From contig NZ_FNQB01000002.1 in assembly GCF_900107455.1 (NCBI RefSeq), positions 1,054,001-1,118,000 on the forward strand: a stretch of DNA of 64,000 nucleotides, given 5' to 3'. The notes below the pieces were generated by a model. That model did no database searches, had not been told where the DNA came from, and saw only the letters and a list, made by a program, of their open reading frames with translations. Each line of letters starts with the position of its first letter. Within the stretch, counting starts at the first letter, position 1. Positions 10,089 through 18,253 of this stretch are shown piece after piece. Origin of the DNA: Asanoa ishikariensis. GTDB taxonomy: Bacteria > Actinomycetota > Actinomycetes > Mycobacteriales > Micromonosporaceae. The position numbers and the translations under genes are program-made.

Positions 10089-10979
10089 ATGGAACCGGTG
10101 GTGTGCGAAAAGCTGACGAAACGGTACGGCGAGGTGGTCGCTGTGCAGGATCTGGATCTCTCGGTCCGGGCCGGTGAGGTGTACGGCTTCCTGGGCCCCA
10201 ACGGCGCGGGGAAGACGACCACCCTGCGGATGCTGCTCGGCCTGGTCCGGCCGACCAGCGGGCGGGTGCTGCTGCACGGCCGGCCGCCCGGCGACCTGTC
10301 CGGCGTCGGCGCGCTGATCGAGGGCCCGGCGTTCTATCCCTACCTGAGCGGGCGGGACAACCTGCGGGTGCTGGCCCGCTACGCCGGCGTCGACGACCGG
10401 CGGATCGACGTCGTGCTGGACCTGGTCGACCTGACCGACCGGGCCCGGCACAAGTTCGCCACGTACTCGCTGGGCATGAAGCAGCGGCTCGGCGTCGCTG
10501 CGGCCCTGCTCAAGGACCCACAGTTGTTGATCCTGGACGAGCCGACCAACGGGCTCGACCCGGCCGGCATGGCCGACATGCGCACGCTGATCCGCCGACT
10601 CGGGGCGGCCGGATCCACCGTGTTGATTTCCAGCCATCTACTCGGTGAGGTCGAGCAGATCTGCGACCGGGTCGGCATCGTCGCGCGCGGCGCGCTGGTC
10701 GCCGAGAACACGGTCGCCGAGCTTCGCAGCGGTGCTGGGCTGCGGATTTTTGCTGAGCCGGTCGACGACGCGGCTGCCTGGCTCCGGCTGCTGCTGGGGA
10801 CTTCGGCGGTGGCGGTCGTCGACGGGGCGCTGGACGTCACGGTCTCGCCGGCGCGGGCGGCCGAGATCAACGAGTCGATGGTCAAGGCGGGAATCGCGGT
10901 CAGTGGGCTGCGTACCCGCGAGCGCGACCTGGAGCAGGTCTTCCTCGAGCTCACCGGAGGCGAGAGCAATGGTCGGTAG
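10089..10979 (+). CDS. ABC transporter ATP-binding protein
   Basis: A 296-residue ATPase of the DrrA/bacitracin-exporter type. Walker A is GPNGAGKTT (about 38-46), the signature is YSLGMKQRLG near residue 131, and Walker B is LLILDEPTNGLDP near 147, followed by the H-loop SSHLLGE. A C-terminal extension of about 80 residues is typical of the CcmA/YhaQ-like exporters. It overlaps the permease gene by 11 bases and is followed by a kinase and regulator, a layout common for drug or peptide export with its own sensor. The substrate is unknown. Confidence 0.93.
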   Translation: MEPVVCEKLTKRYGEVVAVQDLDLSVRAGEVYGFLGPNGAGKTTTLRMLLGLVRPTSGRVLLHGRPPGDLSGVGALIEGPAFYPYLSGRDNLRVLARYAGVDDRRIDVVLDLVDLTDRARHKFATYSLGMKQRLGVAAALLKDPQLLILDEPTNGLDPAGMADMRTLIRRLGAAGSTVLISSHLLGEVEQICDRVGIVARGALVAENTVAELRSGAGLRIFAEPVDDAAAWLRLLLGTSAVAVVDGALDVTVSPARAAEINESMVKAGIAVSGLRTRERDLEQVFLELTGGESNGR

Positions 10980-11790
10980 TTTCCGCGCGGAGCTGATCAA
11001 GCTGAACAAGCGGCCGGCGACGTGGCTGCTGCTGGGGATCGCGTTGACGCTCGGTGCGCTGTTCGCGTACGTGATCCCGTATCTCGGTGCGACCAGTGGG
11101 ACAACAGGAGCGACCGCCGACCGTGGTCTGGCCGCGACCTTGCCGGCGAACATCGTCGGCAACACGCTCGGTGGCTACCCGGTCTTCCTCGGCGCCCTCC
11201 TGGTCGTGCTGGGTGTGCTGTTCGTCGGCGGCGAGTACGGCTGGGGCTCCTGGAAGACCGTGCTGACCCAGGGTCCGTCGCGGACGACGGTGCTTTTCGG
11301 CAAGTTCGGCGTGCTCGCGCTGGCCGCGCTCGGCTTCGTCTTGGCGATCTTCCTGATGGGCACGGTGGCAAGCGTGCTGATCGCGGCTGCCGAGAACGCC
11401 TCGATGACCTTCCCGTCGGCCTTCGACATCGTGCGCGGCATCGGCGCGGGCTGGCTGATCGCGACGATGTGGGCGATGTTCGGCGCGGTGCTGGGCATCC
11501 TGCTGCGCGGCGTCGCGCTCGCGGTCGGGCTCGGTCTCGTGTGGATGCTGGCGGTGCAGAACCTGATCTCGCAGTTGGCCGCGCCGCTGCTGCCGTGGGT
11601 GGACAGCGCGCAACGGGGGCTGCCCGGGCCGGGGGCCGGGGCGCTGGTGGCTTCGCTGGGCGCGCCCACCGGGACGCCGGGCGTGGAGGCGTTGATGGGC
11701 GGCGGGCCGGCGACGCTGGTGGTCGCGGCCTACCTGGTCGTCTTCGTGGCGCTAGGTGCGGTGGTCCTGCGCCGCCGTGACATTCTCTGA
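10969..11790 (+). CDS. ABC transporter permease
   Basis: A 273-residue membrane protein with about six transmembrane segments, resembling ABC-2 type permeases. A short cytoplasmic N-terminus (SFRAELIKLNKRPATW) precedes the first helix, as is usual in this family. The motif VGGEYGWGSWKTVLTQGPSR, at about residues 86-105, is characteristic of BcrB/YhaP-like subunits. ATG 10969 lies inside the ATPase gene's end (11-base overlap), so translation is coupled. It would form a dimer or pair with the ATPase at 10089. Confidence 0.9.
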   Translation: MVGSFRAELIKLNKRPATWLLLGIALTLGALFAYVIPYLGATSGTTGATADRGLAATLPANIVGNTLGGYPVFLGALLVVLGVLFVGGEYGWGSWKTVLTQGPSRTTVLFGKFGVLALAALGFVLAIFLMGTVASVLIAAAENASMTFPSAFDIVRGIGAGWLIATMWAMFGAVLGILLRGVALAVGLGLVWMLAVQNLISQLAAPLLPWVDSAQRGLPGPGAGALVASLGAPTGTPGVEALMGGGPATLVVAAYLVVFVALGAVVLRRRDIL

Positions 11791-11805
11791 CGTGTGGAGG
11801 CTGTG

Positions 11806-12978
11806 ATGAGCTCGTCGGCCCGCCGTGGCGCTGTGCGTCGCTGGGTGGCGGACGGGCTCGTCACGGCGTTTCTGCTGCTCATCGGCGTGTTCGGTTCGCA
11901 TTTCGCCCAGGAGAACCAGGCGGCGACCGGGACGCTGCGGACGCCGCTCGACGCACTCGCGTACGGGCTGGTCATCGGCGCGGCGGCGGTCTCCATCGTG
12001 CGGCGGCGCTGGCCGGTGAGCACGCTCGTCGTCGTGGCCGGGATGTCGGCTGCGTACCTGATCCTCGGGTATCCCTACGGCCCCATCCTGATCACGTTCG
12101 CGGTGGCGGTCTACACCGTGGCGGAGGAACTGCCGCTGCGCCGGGCGGCCTGGTTCGGGGGCGGTGCCTTCGTACTCCTGGCGCTCCACGCCTTCGTGCC
12201 CTTCACGGACCCGACCAACACGAAGTTCGGCGGGCTGTTGCCGGCCGCGGCGTTCGTGGCGGTGCCGTTCGCGATCGGGGTGACCGTCAAGGTGAGCCGG
12301 GAGGCGGTGCAGCGGTCCCGGGCCGACGAGGCGCGCCGGATCGCGGACGACGAGCGGCTGCGGGTCGCACAGGAGGTGCACGACGTGGTCGGGCACGGGT
12401 TGGCCGCGATCAACATGCAGGCGGAGATCGCGCTGCATCTGTTGCCCCGTAAGCCGGAGGAGGCGGAGGCCGCGCTGACCCGGATCAGCCTCAGCAGCAA
12501 GGCGGCGCTCGACGAGCTGCGGGTCACGCTGTCGGTGCTCCGCGAGCGTGGCGACCGCGCGCCGGCGCCGGGGCTCGCGGAGGTGCCGGCGCTGCGGGAC
12601 CGGCTGGCCGAGTCGGGGTTGCCGGTGTCGCTGTCGGTGGTGGGCACGGCGGGGGAGCTGCCGCTGGCGGTGGATCTCGCCGCCTATCGGGTGGTGCAGG
12701 AGTCTCTGACCAACGTCCTGCGGCATGCGGGCGCGGCGACTGCCGCGGTGGTGATCACGTACCTGCCGGCGTCGGTGGTGGTCGAGGTGACGGACACGGG
12801 CCGGGGCGGCGTCGTCGGTGTCGTCCCTGGCCATGGGCTCCAGGGGATGCGGGAGCGGGTGACGGCGTTGGGCGGCACGCTCACGGCCGGGCCACTGAGC
12901 GCCGGTCGGGGCTGGCGGGTGCATGCCGAGTTGCCGGTGGCGCCGTCCGGCGCCGCGTTACCGGATGGGGAATGGTGA
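11806..12978 (+). CDS. Sensor histidine kinase, NarL-type (HisKA_3)
   Basis: A 390-residue membrane kinase. About four or five hydrophobic segments fill residues 15-155. A dimerisation/phosphoacceptor helix follows, with the likely acceptor His in QEVHDVVGHGL near residue 191, then a HATPase domain with SLTNVLRHAG (N box) near 302 and GHGLQGMRERV near 344. ATG 11806 follows GGAGG by five bases; an in-frame GTG lies at 11794. It overlaps the response regulator by seven bases. No large extracellular domain is seen, so it may sense membrane or envelope state, possibly through the adjacent ABC exporter. Confidence 0.93.
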   Translation: MSSSARRGAVRRWVADGLVTAFLLLIGVFGSHFAQENQAATGTLRTPLDALAYGLVIGAAAVSIVRRRWPVSTLVVVAGMSAAYLILGYPYGPILITFAVAVYTVAEELPLRRAAWFGGGAFVLLALHAFVPFTDPTNTKFGGLLPAAAFVAVPFAIGVTVKVSREAVQRSRADEARRIADDERLRVAQEVHDVVGHGLAAINMQAEIALHLLPRKPEEAEAALTRISLSSKAALDELRVTLSVLRERGDRAPAPGLAEVPALRDRLAESGLPVSLSVVGTAGELPLAVDLAAYRVVQESLTNVLRHAGAATAAVVITYLPASVVVEVTDTGRGGVVGVVPGHGLQGMRERVTALGGTLTAGPLSAGRGWRVHAELPVAPSGAALPDGEW

Positions 12979-13652
12979 GTGGCGTGGCTGCGGACGAGAT
13001 CGGTGTGCTGATCGCCGACGACCAGGACCTGGTGCGGATCGGGCTGCGTTCGCTGGTCGAGGCGGAAGACGGGATGCGGGTGGTCGGCGAGGCCGCCGAC
13101 GGCATCGAGGTGGTGGCGGCCGCGGCGGCCACGTCCCCGTCGATCGTGCTGATGGACGTGCGCATGCCCGGCATCGACGGCATCGAGGCGACCCGGCGGA
13201 TCGTGGCCGACCCGGCGCTGGAGCAGACCCGGGTGATCGTGCTGACGACGTTCGAGCTCGACGAGTACGTCTTCGACGCCCTGCGGCACGGTGCCAGCGG
13301 CTTCCTGACCAAGGACACCAAGCCGGCCGAGTTGCTGCGGGCGATCCGGCTGGTGGCGGCGGGTGAGGCGTTGCTGTCGCCGTCGGTGACCCGGCGGGTG
13401 GTGCGGGAGTTCGCCACCCGGCCGTCGCGCACGCTGAAGCCGCACCCGCAGTTGGGCACGCTGACCGAGCGCGAGCGCGAGATCGTCGGGCTGGTCGGCG
13501 AGGGCCTGTCCAACGAGGAGATAGCCGCGCGGTTGGTGGTCTCGCCCGCGACGGCCCGGACCCACGTCAGCCGCGCAATGATCAAGCTGGGCGCGCGGGA
13601 CCGGGCGCAGTTGGTGGTCTTCGCCTATCAGTCGGGGTTGGTATCGCTCTGA
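12972..13652 (+). CDS. Response regulator, NarL/LuxR family
   Basis: A 226-residue two-domain regulator. The receiver domain shows the acidic pair DD at residues 16-17, phosphoacceptor Asp in VLMDVRMPG near residue 62, and the conserved Lys in FLTKDTKP near 114. A LuxR-type helix-turn-helix fills residues 160-226 (LTEREREIVGLVGEGLSNEEI). Partner of the kinase at 11806. Its likely targets include the ABC exporter genes upstream, which is inference from position. Confidence 0.94.
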   Translation: MVSGVAADEIGVLIADDQDLVRIGLRSLVEAEDGMRVVGEAADGIEVVAAAAATSPSIVLMDVRMPGIDGIEATRRIVADPALEQTRVIVLTTFELDEYVFDALRHGASGFLTKDTKPAELLRAIRLVAAGEALLSPSVTRRVVREFATRPSRTLKPHPQLGTLTEREREIVGLVGEGLSNEEIAARLVVSPATARTHVSRAMIKLGARDRAQLVVFAYQSGLVSL

Positions 13653-13786
13653 ACGTCGCAGCCGGTCGTTTCTAACCGTGCCAGCGCCTGGCGATCGTCA
13701 GGCCAAGGAAGTCGATGGTCCCCGCAACGGCTGAGCCATTGGCATGGGCAGTCCGAATCGGACCGCCCATGCCGAGCCACGCGTGT

Positions 13787-13975
13787 TCAGCCCTTCCGCT
13801 CCGACCGTCGCACCAACCGATCGAGGACTGCGCATGACGCTATGAAGGTCAGCGCTGCGTCACCGGTGTCCGGCATTCGCCAAGCCACAAGGGCGAGGCA
13901 GACTGACAGGAATGCGATGACGAGTGTCCTCGTCGAGACGGTGCCGGTCGTCTGTGGTTGGGCCGATTTGGCCAT
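13787..13975 (-). CDS. Small membrane protein
   Basis: A possible 62-residue protein with hydrophobic stretches at about residues 17-32 and 40-50 and a basic C-terminus. AAAGGA lies about nine bases before the ATG on the minus strand. The region has lower GC than its neighbours. No family was recognised. The 134 bases between the response regulator and this gene hold no clear signal. Confidence 0.45.
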   Translation of the reverse strand: MAKSAQPQTTGTVSTRTLVIAFLSVCLALVAWRMPDTGDAALTFIASCAVLDRLVRRSERKG

Positions 13976-14060
13976 TTCATTTGTTCCTTTCGCGTGGTCC
14001 CTCCCACAAACGTCGTGAGCCTAACGGCAGCAGGTCCCCGGTCGCGTCCCACTCCCGAGT

Positions 14061-15008
14061 TCAACTTTTTCGCGCTGCCCAGGTGAGCACCCGGGTGGCT
14101 CGTAGGGTGTTCCAGCGGCTGGGTTGGCCGTCGCCCGCTTCCATGGAGAAGAAGACCAGCCCTGGGTGGGTGTTCTCCAGCAGCCAGGTGCCGTCTGGCT
14201 GTCGCTTGCGCCGCAGTAGATCGACGGCCTCCTGGATGCGTGCGTCGGGTGGTTGGGCGGTGGCTCGGAAATAGTCGAGCGCGCGGAGGACGTCGTAGTG
14301 CCAGCGGAACGGGAACGAGAAGCTCAGCCAGTCTTCGTCGACCACGGCGCCGGTGCTCTTGCGCCGGAACAGGCCGCGCTCGAGGAGGTATTCCTCGCCG
14401 CGCCGGCGGGCCGGCTCGACGTCGAGCGCGCCGCCGGTCTGTTGGTAGGTGAGTAGGCCGTCGAGCACGTTGATTGTGCTGGCGAACGAGGAGACCTCGG
14501 CGCCCCTTTCCAGCTCGCAGTTCCAGCCGCCGTCGGCGTATTGCTCCCCTAGTAGTCGTTCGACGATGCCGTCGACGGGCTGGCCGAAGTAGGCGCCGAT
14601 CCGCACCGTGCGCCCGTTGATGCAGGCCTCGACCTCACCGTCGAAGAACGGCTGGGCCTCGTGCTCCCACCGGACGGTGTCGCGCACGTCGGTGACGGCC
14701 TTCTGGACCTGCTCGTCGGCGGGGTCGATGCCTAGCTCGACCAGCACGTCGAGCGTCGGGAGCGTGGAGACCCACGGTTGGCCGTCGCTCTCGTCGTCAG
14801 GTGGTGGCTCGTGGTTGGCGGGGAAGCATGCGCCGCCGGCCCACCCGCCGCCGTCGTCCCGCTGCGCGAGCAGTTGGGCACCCCACCCCTCGCGGGCTAC
14901 TTTGGCCCGCTCCGCGGCGACGACCTCGGGCGAGGCGCCGGCTAGATCGCGCAGCACCTGCCAACGGATCGCCGGGTCACTGTCGAGCAACCAATCCATG
15001 GCGGTCAT
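14061..15008 (-). CDS. Terpene cyclase/prenyltransferase-like toroid protein
   Basis: A 315-residue protein with spaced motifs of the squalene-cyclase/prenyltransferase alpha-toroid: DGGGWAGGACF (about 52-62), YADGGWNCELE (about 157-167) and QPDGTWLLENTHPG (about 273-286), each like the QW repeats of that fold. The DXDD motif of bacterial squalene-hopene cyclases was not found. It is about half the length of those enzymes, so it holds one toroid, and it has no signal peptide. It probably does not cyclise squalene; a binding or other role is possible. A second in-frame ATG lies nine bases in (14999). Confidence 0.7.
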   Translation of the reverse strand: MTAMDWLLDSDPAIRWQVLRDLAGASPEVVAAERAKVAREGWGAQLLAQRDDGGGWAGGACFPANHEPPPDDESDGQPWVSTLPTLDVLVELGIDPADEQVQKAVTDVRDTVRWEHEAQPFFDGEVEACINGRTVRIGAYFGQPVDGIVERLLGEQYADGGWNCELERGAEVSSFASTINVLDGLLTYQQTGGALDVEPARRRGEEYLLERGLFRRKSTGAVVDEDWLSFSFPFRWHYDVLRALDYFRATAQPPDARIQEAVDLLRRKRQPDGTWLLENTHPGLVFFSMEAGDGQPSRWNTLRATRVLTWAARKS

Positions 15009-15198
15009 AGGCGGAGGCTAACCCGCCCCACCGACAACTCTCGTCCCATGGACCTCGCCCTCAGGCGGACTGCCACCGGGCACGCCGTATGCCTCAGCCC
15101 GGAGCAGGATCGCCAGCGCAAATGGCCGGTGGCGTTCCGGGGGAGGTCTGCCGGCCGGCAGACGGCCGTCGCTGGTGGGCTTGGGTTCCTCGCCCAGT

Positions 15199-15264
15199 GG
15201 CCTTGCCTGCGGCTGGTCAGCGGCCTTGCCTGCGGCTGGTCAGCGGCCTTGCCTCTGGCTGGCC
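15199..15264 (+). repeat. 23-bp tandem repeat, three units
   Basis: Units start at 15199, 15222 and 15245. Each begins GGCCTTGCCT and ends GGCTGGTCAGC; the first two are identical, and the third diverges near its end. It lies between the toroid protein gene and ffh. Confidence 0.8.
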
Positions 15265-15344
15265 ATTGTTGGTGGCGGGCTGCGGCGCGGTGTGGGGGCG
15301 ACACGCCGGGGGTTGATGGCGGGGTGAGGGGGACCGGCGGCGGG

Positions 15345-15412
15345 GCTGGCAAGCGACGCGTCAGCGAGCGATCCCCGGCGGGAGCGACGGTCGCGCCCAC
15401 GGCGAACCCGGG
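15345..15412 (+). repeat. Dispersed intergenic repeat, copy A
   Basis: One of seven related copies of about 70 bp in this window. The shared core reads CCCCGGCGGGAGCGACGGTC, preceded by a run of GCG/AGCG words and followed by an ACCCGGG end. This copy lies 138 bases before ffh. No hairpin strong enough to be a terminator was seen in it. Confidence 0.8.
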
Positions 15413-15549
15413 CAATGTGTTTGCTGGTGTTCTTGGTTGTCGGTCACCCGGCCGTTGGTGGATCGGCCGGAGCGGGCTGAGCCGGATACCCTAACGAGGG
15501 CTCTCATGGCCTGCTTCGCCCACAGAACTATGACAAACGGGATGTTTAC

Positions 15550-17112
15550 GTGTTCGACACCCTGAGCGACCGCCTCAACGGGATCTTCACCAAGCTCCGT
15601 GGCAAGGGGCGGCTGACCGATGCTGACATCGACGCTACGGCGCGCGAGATCCGGTTGGCGCTGCTCGAGGCCGATGTAGCGCTGCCGGTGGTTCGTGGCT
15701 TCATCGCCCGGATCAAGGAGCGGGCGCGTGGGTCCGAGGTCTCCCAGGCGCTGAACCCGGCGCAGCAGGTCATCAAGATCGTGCACGAAGAGCTGGTCAA
15801 CGTGCTGGGTGGCGACACCCGGCGGTTGCAGCTCGCCAAGCAGCCGCCCTCCGTGATCATGCTCGCCGGTCTCCAGGGTTCCGGTAAGACGACGCTCGCC
15901 GGCAAGCTGGCGCGCTTCCTGGCGGGGCAGGGGCACCAGCCGCTGCTGGTCGCGGCCGACCTTCAGCGGCCCAACGCGGTCACGCAGCTTCAGGTGCTCG
16001 GCGAGCGGGCCGGTGTCGAGGTGTTCGCGCCCGAGCCGGGCAACGGGGTGGGCGACCCCGTCGACGTGGCGCGGGCGTCGATCGAGCACGCCAAGCGGGT
16101 GGCGCGTGACATCGTCATCGTCGACACTGCCGGCCGGCTGGGCATCGACGCCGAGATGATGGCGCAGGCCGCCAACATCCGCGACGCGGTCGACCCCGAC
16201 GAGGTGCTGTTCGTCATCGACGCGATGGTCGGCCAGGACGCGGTCAACACCGCCGAGGCCTTCCGTGACGGCGTCGGCATCACCGGCGTCGTGCTGTCCA
16301 AGCTGGACGGTGACGCCCGTGGTGGTGCGGCGCTGTCGGTGCGCGAGGTGACCGGGCAGCCGATCCTGTTCGCGTCCACGGGCGAGAAGCTCGAAGACTT
16401 CGACATCTTCCACCCCGACCGGATGGCGAGCCGCATCCTCGGGATGGGCGACGTGCTCACGCTGATCGAGCAGGCCGAGCAGGCCTTCGACGCCGATCAG
16501 AAAGAGAAGATGACCGCCAAGCTCATGGGCGGTGAGCAGTTCACGCTCGAGGACTTCCTCGACCAGATGGTGGCGATGCGGCGGATGGGCCCGATCGCCA
16601 ACGTCCTGGCGATGATGCCCGGCATGGGCCAGGTCAAGGACCAGTTGGCCGACCTCGACGACAAGCACTTCGACCGTGTCACCGCGATCATCCGGTCGAT
16701 GACCCCCAACGAGCGGGTCAACCCGAAGATCATCAATGGCTCGCGCCGGGCGCGGATCGCGAACGGCTCCGGCGTCACGGTGATGGACGTGAACCAACTG
16801 CTCAACCGCTTCGTCGAGGCGCAGAAGATGATGAAGCAGATGGGCGGGATGATGGGCCTGCCGGGCTCCCGCCGCAAGGCCACGAAGAGCCCGAAGAACA
16901 AGCGCAAGGGCACGAAGGGCGGCTCGCGTCCCCGTCCGGTCGGCGGCGCCGGCATGCCTGGCGGGTTCCCGGGTGGGATGCCGGGCGGGATGCCGGCCGG
17001 CTTCGACCCGTCGGCGTTGTCGGGCGACGGCGCGCAGGGGCTGCCGCCGGGCTTCAAGCTGCCGAAGATCGACTTCAACAAGCTCCGCCGCCAGGAGGGC
17101 AACGAGAAGTAG
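15550..17112 (+). CDS. ffh: Signal recognition particle protein Ffh (SRP54)
   Basis: A 520-residue SRP GTPase. The N domain fills residues 1-90. The G domain has GLQGSGKTT near residue 107, DTAGRLG near 191 and SKLDGDARGG near 250. The Met-rich M domain (about 325-435, with AMMPGMGQ and KMMKQMGGMMG) binds signal sequences and 4.5S RNA. The C-terminal 85 residues add a basic Lys/Arg stretch and a Gly-Met-Pro run (GGFPGGMPGGMP), longer than in most bacteria but usual in actinobacteria. GTG 15550 follows CGGGA. Partner of FtsY at 3881. The SRP RNA gene was not found. Confidence 0.97.
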   Translation: MFDTLSDRLNGIFTKLRGKGRLTDADIDATAREIRLALLEADVALPVVRGFIARIKERARGSEVSQALNPAQQVIKIVHEELVNVLGGDTRRLQLAKQPPSVIMLAGLQGSGKTTLAGKLARFLAGQGHQPLLVAADLQRPNAVTQLQVLGERAGVEVFAPEPGNGVGDPVDVARASIEHAKRVARDIVIVDTAGRLGIDAEMMAQAANIRDAVDPDEVLFVIDAMVGQDAVNTAEAFRDGVGITGVVLSKLDGDARGGAALSVREVTGQPILFASTGEKLEDFDIFHPDRMASRILGMGDVLTLIEQAEQAFDADQKEKMTAKLMGGEQFTLEDFLDQMVAMRRMGPIANVLAMMPGMGQVKDQLADLDDKHFDRVTAIIRSMTPNERVNPKIINGSRRARIANGSGVTVMDVNQLLNRFVEAQKMMKQMGGMMGLPGSRRKATKSPKNKRKGTKGGSRPRPVGGAGMPGGFPGGMPGGMPAGFDPSALSGDGAQGLPPGFKLPKIDFNKLRRQEGNEK

Positions 17113-17182
17113 GCATGTTCCGGGACAGCGGGCGATCTTAGGAGCACTTAGCGTCATGGGCGACTACTCAGAGGAGGAGCCC

Positions 17183-17773
17183 ATGACCGCGGCACCGACC
17201 CTGCCCGAGCGGCAGGAGTGGACGGTCGACGACCTCGGCGAACTGCCCGGGGACCTCCGCTACGAACTGATCAACGGAAGGTTGATCGTGGCGTCGCCCA
17301 CCCACCCCCATCAGGACCTTTGCGTCCGCATCCTGCTCGCCCTCGAGGCCAACTGTCCGGAAGACCAGTACTACGTCAGCCTGGACACCTCGCTGCGGAT
17401 TGATCGACGCAGCGAGCCACGTCCGGACATCGCCGTGATCGTTCCCGATCACAACACGACCAGCCCCATCCCGATCGAAGACGCGATCCTCGCCATCGAG
17501 GTGATCTCACCCGATTCGACCTTCCGCGATCTCTACGACAAGGTCCGCCTATACGGCCGCGCCGGCGTACAACGCTATTGGGTGGTCGACCCGCAGCACG
17601 ACGACATCACGTTGTCCGAGTTCACGCTGTCGGCGAGCGGTGAGCTGGTGCCGTCAGCGCACACCGCGGAGGTCTTCACCACCGAGTGGCCGTGGAAGGT
17701 CACCATCGACCTACCGGCGCTCACTCAGCGGTGGAAGGCGAAGGTCGCGCGCGACGTGCGCAATCGCGGCTAG
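17183..17773 (+). CDS. Uma2-family PD-(D/E)XK nuclease-like protein
   Basis: A 196-residue protein of the Uma2 family (DUF820), common in cyanobacteria and actinobacteria. The fold's acidic and Lys residues are visible in EPRPDIAVIV (about residues 77-86), LAIEVISPDS (about 101-110) and the Lys of YDKVRLYGRAG (about 116). The closing RYWVVDP segment is also typical. ATG 17183 was preferred because GAGGAGGAG lies just upstream; an in-frame ATG is at 17156. The family's role is unsettled, with nuclease activity inferred from the fold. Confidence 0.87.
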   Translation: MTAAPTLPERQEWTVDDLGELPGDLRYELINGRLIVASPTHPHQDLCVRILLALEANCPEDQYYVSLDTSLRIDRRSEPRPDIAVIVPDHNTTSPIPIEDAILAIEVISPDSTFRDLYDKVRLYGRAGVQRYWVVDPQHDDITLSEFTLSASGELVPSAHTAEVFTTEWPWKVTIDLPALTQRWKAKVARDVRNRG

Positions 17774-17824
17774 AGCCCGTCGATCGGCGGTGCCAATGTC
17801 ATACGGCGCGCTTAGGATCGCCGG

Positions 17825-18253
17825 GTGGCATACGAGTTTCAGGTGACCGTCGACTGCGCGGAGCCGCATGTGTTGGCTGACTGGTGGGCCGACGCGCTCG
17901 GGTGGGACGTCGAGGCGCAGGACGAGGCATTCATCCGCCGCATGGTCGAGCAGGGGCACGCCACCGAGGACGAGACCGCCCGGCACAACGGTGCGCTGGT
18001 GTGGAAGAGCGGCGCGGCGATCCGGCACCCCGAAGGGCTCGAGCGCGCGCCACGCCTGCTCTTCCAGCAGGTGCCCGAGCCCAAGACGGTGAAGAACCGG
18101 GTGCACCTCGACGTCCGCACCGGCGACGACCGCGACGCCGTAGTGGCCCGGCTGATCAGCAAGGGTGCCACGCACCTGCACGACGGGCGGCAGGGTCCGC
18201 AGAGCTGGGTGACGCTCGCCGACCCGGAAGGCAACGAGCTGTGCGTGAGCTGA
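17825..18253 (+). CDS. VOC/glyoxalase-like domain protein
   Basis: A 142-residue protein of the vicinal-oxygen-chelate superfamily, Glyoxalase_6 type. Two beta-alpha-beta-beta-beta modules are visible: the first from YEFQVTVDCAEP with WWADALGW, the second from KNRVHLDVRTGD to the closing LADPEGNELCV. Possible metal ligands are the His of RVHLDV and the Glu of EGNELCV. The GTG start is inferred from the family N-terminus. Its last 13 bases overlap the next gene. No substrate can be assigned. Confidence 0.85.
   Translation: MAYEFQVTVDCAEPHVLADWWADALGWDVEAQDEAFIRRMVEQGHATEDETARHNGALVWKSGAAIRHPEGLERAPRLLFQQVPEPKTVKNRVHLDVRTGDDRDAVVARLISKGATHLHDGRQGPQSWVTLADPEGNELCVS

Larger units (their letters stand above)
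15009..15549 (+). other. 541-base intergenic region before ffh
   Basis: No gene was accepted here. It holds a 23-base triple repeat (15199-15264) and copy A of the dispersed repeat (15345-15412). A possible -10 element TACCCT lies near 15487. Open frames on both strands run through the repeats and have no credible ribosome site or family match. Confidence 0.6.

Noticed and set aside
14061-15008. Assignment as squalene-hopene cyclase
   Set aside because: The protein is half the normal length and the DXDD motif was not found, so only a fold-level call is made.
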